NCBI GenBank assembly: GCA_020253445.1
Contig: JADCBP010000009.1
Coordinates: forward strand, 1 to 64,000
DNA length: 64,000 bases
Direction of reading: 5' to 3'
Source: Methylobacterium sp.
GTDB taxonomy: Bacteria; Pseudomonadota; Alphaproteobacteria; Rhizobiales; Beijerinckiaceae
Shown: one piece after another, positions 52,839-64,000 of the stretch
How positions within the stretch are numbered: position 1 is the first letter of the stretch
How the letters are laid out: the number at the start of each line of letters is the position of its first letter
Notes under the pieces: model-generated
Databases searched by the model: none
The model's input: the letters and a program-made list of their open reading frames with translations, nothing else
Told to the model about the DNA's origin: nothing
Translations under genes and position numbers: made by a program

Positions 52839-54263
52839 TCAGTTGGGAAATTCGGCCAGCTGGATGCGGGTCGGCGCGGCAGGCTCATCCCGCCGCCAGG
52901 CGCGGACCAGTGGACCGAGCGCGACGAGGGTGAGGAAGAGAAGAAGAATTTCGAGGTGATAGATCACGCCATAGGCACTGGATGAGGCAAGAAACGCCTT
53001 GCCGAGCTGCCCGGTCGCCCCCAGCATGGCGAGACTGTCGCGCAGCACGCCGCCAAGGCCGATTGCCAGGCCGGCACAGGTGGCCTGCACCGCGCCCCAG
53101 GCGCCGAGCGCAAGCCCGGTCTGCTCGCCGGAATCGAGGTTCATCGCGGCAATCAGCGTCGAGACCGAAAAGAGCCCGGCTCCGAAGCCGATCGCCACCA
53201 CGCCTGCCCGGAAAAGCATGGGCGCGACGAATGCCCCGGCGAAGATGACCATCGAGAAGCCCAGTACACCCGCCAGCACCCCCATCGCCGCGAGGCGGCA
53301 GGGGTGCGTGCCCCTGGCCAGCAAACCGGCCGCCAGCGAAAAGGCTGCCAGTGACCCCGCCGCGAGAAGCGCGGTGAGCAACGTCGTCGAACTCACCGAA
53401 AGGCCGAGAACTTCCGCGCCATAGGGCTCGAGGATGATGTCCTGCATGTTGAACGCAGCCGTGCCGAGGCCGACGGCCACAAGGAAGCGGCGCGCCTGCG
53501 GCTTGTTGGCAAAGCGCTTCCAGGCCTCGCCGAAGGTCGGCGTCGCCTCGCGCGGCTCGGGCCGGCGGCGGGCTTCCTGTTTCCACAACGCGATGACGTT
53601 CAGGATAAGGGTCGCCGCAGCGGCACCTTGCACCGCCTGGATGAGGCGCACCGGGGAAAAGTCGGCGAGCACGAACGAGAACAAATAGCCGCTCACGATC
53701 ATGCTCAGCAGCAAGACCACATACATCAGCGCGACAACGCGCGGGCGCTGCTCGGTGCTCGCAAGGTCTGTTGCCAGAGCCAGGCCCGCAGTCTGCGTGG
53801 TGTGCAGGCCGGCACCGGTCAGCAGGAAGGCAAGCGCCGCGCTGATCTGTCCGACCGCCGGGTGCGCCTCGTGGTCCGAGCCGAGCAGGAGCAACGCGAA
53901 GGGCATGATCGCCAATCCGGCAAATTGCAGCATCGTGCCGGTCCAGACATAAGGCACACGCCGCCAGCCGAAAGCCGAGCGATGCATATCGGACCGGAAG
54001 CCGACCAGTGCGCGGAACGGCGCGAAGAGGAAGGGCAAAGCCACCATCAGCGCCACAAGCGAGGCGGACACGCCAAGCTCAACGATCATCACGCGGTTCA
54101 GCGTGCCCAGCAGCAGCACCGACGCCATGCCCACCGAGACCTGAAACAAGGCGAGCCGCAGCAGCCGGCCGAGCGGCAATTCGGCCGAAGCCGCGTCCGC
54201 GAAGGGCAGGAAGCGAGGATCGATCCGCTTCATCTTCTCGATCAGGAGGCGCTGGACATTCAT
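52839..54263 (-). CDS. lhaA: LhaA/PucC-family transporter
   Basis: This 474-residue membrane protein has about 12 helices and the PucC/LhaA (BCD) MFS-like pattern (LPLGRLLRLALFQVSVGMASVLLLGTLNRVMIVELGVSASL opening, RSAFGWRRVPYVWTGTMLQFAG). It helps insert bacteriochlorophyll or light-harvesting subunits into the membrane. It begins 3 bases after the bchM stop and 23 bases before puhA. Confidence 0.93.
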   Translation of the reverse strand: MNVQRLLIEKMKRIDPRFLPFADAASAELPLGRLLRLALFQVSVGMASVLLLGTLNRVMIVELGVSASLVALMVALPFLFAPFRALVGFRSDMHRSAFGWRRVPYVWTGTMLQFAGLAIMPFALLLLGSDHEAHPAVGQISAALAFLLTGAGLHTTQTAGLALATDLASTEQRPRVVALMYVVLLLSMIVSGYLFSFVLADFSPVRLIQAVQGAAAATLILNVIALWKQEARRRPEPREATPTFGEAWKRFANKPQARRFLVAVGLGTAAFNMQDIILEPYGAEVLGLSVSSTTLLTALLAAGSLAAFSLAAGLLARGTHPCRLAAMGVLAGVLGFSMVIFAGAFVAPMLFRAGVVAIGFGAGLFSVSTLIAAMNLDSGEQTGLALGAWGAVQATCAGLAIGLGGVLRDSLAMLGATGQLGKAFLASSSAYGVIYHLEILLLFLTLVALGPLVRAWRRDEPAAPTRIQLAEFPN

Positions 54264-54266
54264 GCC

Positions 54267-59581
<5,315 letters not shown>

Positions 59582-59610
<29 letters not shown>

Positions 59611-61186
59611 AGAGCGTCTCCACATTGATGGTGCGAATGCTGCGTTCGCGCGCGAAAGCCTCGGTGTTCCGGCGCGCCTTTCCGCGCACGAAGAAGGGAA
59701 TTTTCTTCAGTTCCTTTTCCGCCTCCGCTGCCCAGACCGGCTCCCCGGCCGGCCATTCGGCGACGGCCAGATCCGCTTCGGCAGCCGCTGCTGTGACGGC
59801 GAGCGGCTCGGTTGCGCGCTCGCGGGCCGGCGCATGCGAGCCGTGCCCGAGATGGCTTGAACCCGCGCCGTCATGGAACTCGAAATCATCGCGGAACATG
59901 CCGAGGAGGTGCTCCTCAAGGCCCATCATCAGCGGGTGAACCCAGGTGTCGAAGATCACATCCGCGCCGTCGAAACCCATTTGAGGGGCATAGCGGGCGG
60001 GGAAATCCTGCACATGCACGGGCGCGGAGATCACCGCGCAGGGAATGCGCAGGCGTTTGGCGATATGCCGCTCCATCTGCGAGCCGAGCACGAGTTCGGG
60101 CTGCAATTCGGCGATCCTGGCTTCCACCTCGAGGTAATCGTCGGTGATCAGCGCCTCAAGGCCGAGGCGGGTCGCCATCTGGCGGATATCGCGGGCGAAT
60201 TCGCGGGAATAGGTGCCGAGCCCCACGACATCGAAGCCAAGTTCCTCCTTGCAGATCCGGGCTGCCGCGAGGGCATGGGTCGCATCACCGAAGATGAAGA
60301 CGCGCTTGCCCGTGAGATAGGTCGAATCGACCGAGCGCGAATACCAGGGCAAGCGCCCCGGCTGCTCGGCGAGGAAGGGCGCGGGGTCGATGCCGGCGCA
60401 GCGCGCGACCTCGACGATGAAATCGCGGGTGGCACCCACGCCGATCGGCACGGCGGTGACCATCGGCTGGTTGAAACTCCGCTTCAGCCATTGCGCGGCC
60501 TGGCCGGCGATTTCCGGGTAGAGCACGATGTTGAAATCGGCCTCGCCCAAGGTCGCGAGATCGGCGGGTGTCGCCTCCCAAGGGGCCACGACGTGGATTT
60601 CCACGCCCATCCGCTCGAGGATGTGGCTCACGGCGAGAAGATCGTCGCGGTGGCGGAAGCCGACGGCGGCCGGGCCGAGAAGGTTGCAGCGCGCGGGCTC
60701 GCCGGCGCGGCGTGGCGCGCGGATCGAACTCGGTTGCGGCGCATGCGGGCCAGCCAGTGCGCGCACGAGCTGGTAGAAGGTTTCGGCCGCGCCCCAGTTC
60801 TCCTTCTTCTGGTAGCTCGGAAGCTCCAGAGGAATGACCGGAATCGGCAAGCCCAGGGCGCGCGCCAGACCTGCGGGATCATCCTGGATGAGTTCGCCGG
60901 TGCAGGAGGCGCCCACGATCATCGCCTGCGGCTTGAAACGCTCATAGGCATCCGAGCAGGCGGTCTGGAAGAGATCCGCCGTGTCGCCGCCGAGGTCACG
61001 CGCCTGAAAAGTGGTGTAGGTGACCGGCGGACGGCGGTTGCGCCGCTCGATCATCGTGAAAAGCAGGTCGGCATAGGTGTCTCCCTGGGGCGCATGCAGC
61101 ACGTAATGCAGGCCGCGCATCGCGGTGGCGATCCGCATCGCGCCGACATGGGGAGGTCCCTCATAGGTCCAGACGGTGAGATGCAT
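59582..61186 (-). CDS. bchB: Light-independent protochlorophyllide reductase subunit B
   Basis: The 534-residue protein is the NifK-like catalytic subunit of DPOR. The N-terminus [43 protein letters not shown] holds the conserved Asp near residue 36 that is a cluster ligand, and [16 protein letters not shown] carries a Cys ligand. The C-terminal 60 residues resemble a protochlorophyllide reductase tail ([26 protein letters not shown]). The ATG at 61186 lies 2 bases after the bchN stop. Confidence 0.97.
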
Positions 61187-61188
61187 GG

Positions 61189-63041
<1,853 letters not shown>

Positions 63042-63114
63042 TCCGCCCTCCCGGCTGAGGCGCGGGCTCAATGCCTGCGCCTTGTTTTCAAACCTTCGCG
63101 CGGCTTTCCCGATA

Positions 63115-63132
63115 TGTCAATAAAACTAGACA
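63115..63132. promoter_or_regulatory. PpsR/CrtJ box 1 over the bchF promoter
   Basis: TGTCAATAAAACTAGACA fits TGT-N12-ACA exactly and also the stricter TGTC-N10-GACA. Read leftward, its TTGACA is a -35 hexamer for bchF, so a bound PpsR would block RNA polymerase. It is 74 bases upstream of the bchF start. Confidence 0.85.
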
Positions 63133-63397
63133 CAGAAATTGTAGTGAGCTGTCACGATGATTTTTCGGGCGGGGTGTTGCGCGATTTTTGCGACGGTTCA
63201 CGGGTTGCGCTTCGATCATTCAGGGCAAGCGGTTCCGGATCATTCGCGCGTCTGGATGGAAAATTGCGGCAACACGCCGCATTCACAAATTTATCGCGCT
63301 GCAACCCAAGAAAAATGTTCACTTATTGTAACGGGTGTCGAATTTCATTGCGGCGGGGTCGGAAAGGTGATCTTTTTGCTTGCCAGTGAAAGCTCCT

Positions 63398-63425
63398 TTG
63401 ACAAAACCTCCGTCTGCGACATAAT
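63398..63425 (+). promoter_or_regulatory. Sigma-70-type promoter candidate with a palindromic -10 region
   Basis: TTGACA (63398-63403), 16 bases, then CATAAT (63420-63425). The -10 lies within GACATAATGTC (63418-63428), an 11-base inverted repeat, so a regulator could bind there. It faces the AerR/PpaA-like gene, about 90 bases upstream of its start. Confidence 0.6.
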
Positions 63426-63443
63426 GTCCCAAATGTGGGTTCC

Positions 63444-63457
63444 TTGATGCGCATCAA
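63444..63457. promoter_or_regulatory. FNR/FixK box
   Basis: TTGATGCGCATCAA is a perfect match to TTGAT-N4-ATCAA and part of the 16-base palindrome CTTGATGCGCATCAAG. It lies about 70 bases before the AerR/PpaA-like start, a position that suits activation from a start site near 63492, or repression of the promoter at 63398. Confidence 0.85.
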
Positions 63458-63484
63458 GATGTTCGATTGCGCGCAGTGCGGAAA

Positions 63485-63502
63485 TGTCCATTTCCAATTA
63501 CA
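63485..63502. promoter_or_regulatory. PpsR/CrtJ box 2 at the AerR/PpaA-like gene
   Basis: TGTCCATTTCCAATTACA fits TGT-N12-ACA. It lies 17 bases before the ATG at 63520, covering the region where the transcript or ribosome site would start, consistent with repression. Confidence 0.75.
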
Positions 63503-63519
63503 CCTCGGGGGAGGGCGTG

Positions 63520-64000
63520 ATGGGTAGCGGGTATGATGACGGATTGAAAGGACCCGATGTTCTGGATGGCATCGAAGGCTCTTTCTCCCGCTATGCGCCA
63601 AGTTTCGAGACGCTGCAGGATTATGCTTCCGGACGAGGCTCTCATGGCGGTCGCGCACCCTCCTCGCAGGCCCTGATCGAGCGTACGGTCGAGGCCTCCG
63701 TGCTCACGACCTTGCTGCGCCGGCATGGCATTCTGCACCCGCCCGGCAACCATGCGGGCAACCATGCGGACCCGGCGCAAAGTCTTTCTGCGCAACCCGG
63801 GCCGGTCGATATGGAACGCTTCTCGGCCATTCTGGTGGCGGGCGATGGTCGCGGGGCTGTCGAATGGCTGGCACCGTGGCGTCACCGGTCGGGACAGCTG
63901 GATGATCGCATGGCGGGCCTTCTGTCGCAGGCCGCCCGGCAGCTTGGAAGTGCCTGGGAAGATGACAGTCTTTCCTTCGCTGAGGTCTCGCTGGGGGTTG
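63520..64000 (+). CDS. AerR/PpaA-like cobalamin-binding regulator, partial
   Basis: The frame starts with ATG at 63520 (a GTG sits 3 bases earlier, GGGGGAGGG ribosome site) and is open to the window edge, about 160 residues. After a 45-residue variable N-terminus there is a helix (SQALIERTVEASVLTTLLRRHGI), a histidine-rich linker (HPPGNHAGNHADP) and then the SAILVAGDGRGAVEWLAPW and LGSAWEDDSLSFAEVSLGV segments typical of the B12-binding regulators AerR and PpaA that act on PpsR/CrtJ. Its place beside bchF agrees. ppsR would be expected just beyond the edge. Confidence 0.75.
   Translation, partial: MGSGYDDGLKGPDVLDGIEGSFSRYAPSFETLQDYASGRGSHGGRAPSSQALIERTVEASVLTTLLRRHGILHPPGNHAGNHADPAQSLSAQPGPVDMERFSAILVAGDGRGAVEWLAPWRHRSGQLDDRMAGLLSQAARQLGSAWEDDSLSFAEVSLGV

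Larger units (their letters stand above)
63042..63519. other. Control region between bchF and the AerR/PpaA-like gene
   Basis: This 478-base gap is AT-richer than its flanks and has no convincing gene. It holds two exact PpsR/CrtJ boxes, one perfect FNR/FixK palindrome, a good sigma-70-type promoter toward the right gene and a weaker one toward bchF, listed separately. Confidence 0.7.

Noticed and set aside
63316-63333. Third PpsR-like box, TGTTCACTTATTGTAACG
   Set aside because: Ends in ACG, not ACA, so it fails the required half-site.
63114-63447. Two short overlapping frames in the bchF-aerR gap
   Set aside because: They run through the regulatory boxes and promoter, have no convincing ribosome site, and their residue composition is not protein-like.

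Overview
The window comes from a GC-rich alphaproteobacterium capable of bacteriochlorophyll-based photosynthesis, most likely a member of the Hyphomicrobiales (Rhizobiales). The evidence is a near-complete bacteriochlorophyll/reaction-centre superoperon with the oxygen-dependent cyclase acsF, an L21 protein with the C-terminal extension common in this group, the gene order proB-proA-nadD-rsfS-rlmH-envC-ctpA-yibQ-rppH, and intergenic palindromic repeats of the rhizobial 'AGAGCATTTTC' type. Genus is not determinable from what I can see.

Region 1 (1 to about 18.3 kb) is accessory DNA. A leftward block (10692 down to 1, running off the edge) carries a phage- or ICE-like DNA-processing set: two genes of unknown function, a small excisionase-like HTH protein, two hypotheticals, a Sak4-like RecA-core ATPase, a possible ssDNA-binding protein, a DEAH-box helicase, a DUF6511 protein, a Cas4-like PD-(D/E)XK nuclease, a primase-helicase and a RuvC-like resolvase. 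It diverges from an XRE repressor plus ImmA/IrrE-type metalloprotease pair, and the gap between them has two near-identical 18-bp operators and back-to-back -35 hexamers. A large serine recombinase module (small ORF, DUF2924 protein, recombinase, HTH protein) follows, then hypothetical genes including a DUF3293 protein, a frameshifted remnant and lower-GC genes. A tRNA-Ser(CGA) gene, with its 3' end facing the island, marks the change to core genome.

Region 2 (18.7-36.2 kb) is core: an ArsR-type regulator divergent from a DUF1127 gene; rplU, rpmA, a GNAT acetyltransferase, a DUF3833 lipocalin-like protein and obgE; a coiled-coil protein convergent with obgE; then proB, proA, nadD, a DUF1217 gene, rsfS, rlmH, envC-like, ctpA, a YibQ-like protein, rppH and a TIGR03862-type flavoprotein.

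Region 3 (36.2-46.6 kb) has an ABC-F ATPase, a LysR regulator divergent from a five-gene oligopeptide-type ABC importer, a small membrane protein and an M20 amidohydrolase.

Region 4 (46.8-64 kb) is the photosynthesis cluster. On the minus strand, in transcription order: bchF, bchN, bchB, bchH, bchL, bchM, lhaA, puhA, puhB, puhC, an unnamed small gene, acsF, puhE, hemA and a cytochrome c2 gene. Many junctions overlap by a few bases, suggesting one translationally coupled transcript. It makes haem/bacteriochlorophyll precursors, inserts Mg, builds and reduces the macrocycle, and supplies the H subunit, assembly factors and the electron donor of the reaction centre. Divergently, a gene for an AerR/PpaA-like cobalamin-binding regulator begins at 63520 and runs off the edge. 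The 478-bp gap has two exact PpsR/CrtJ boxes and one perfect FNR/FixK palindrome, so redox, light and oxygen control probably meet there.
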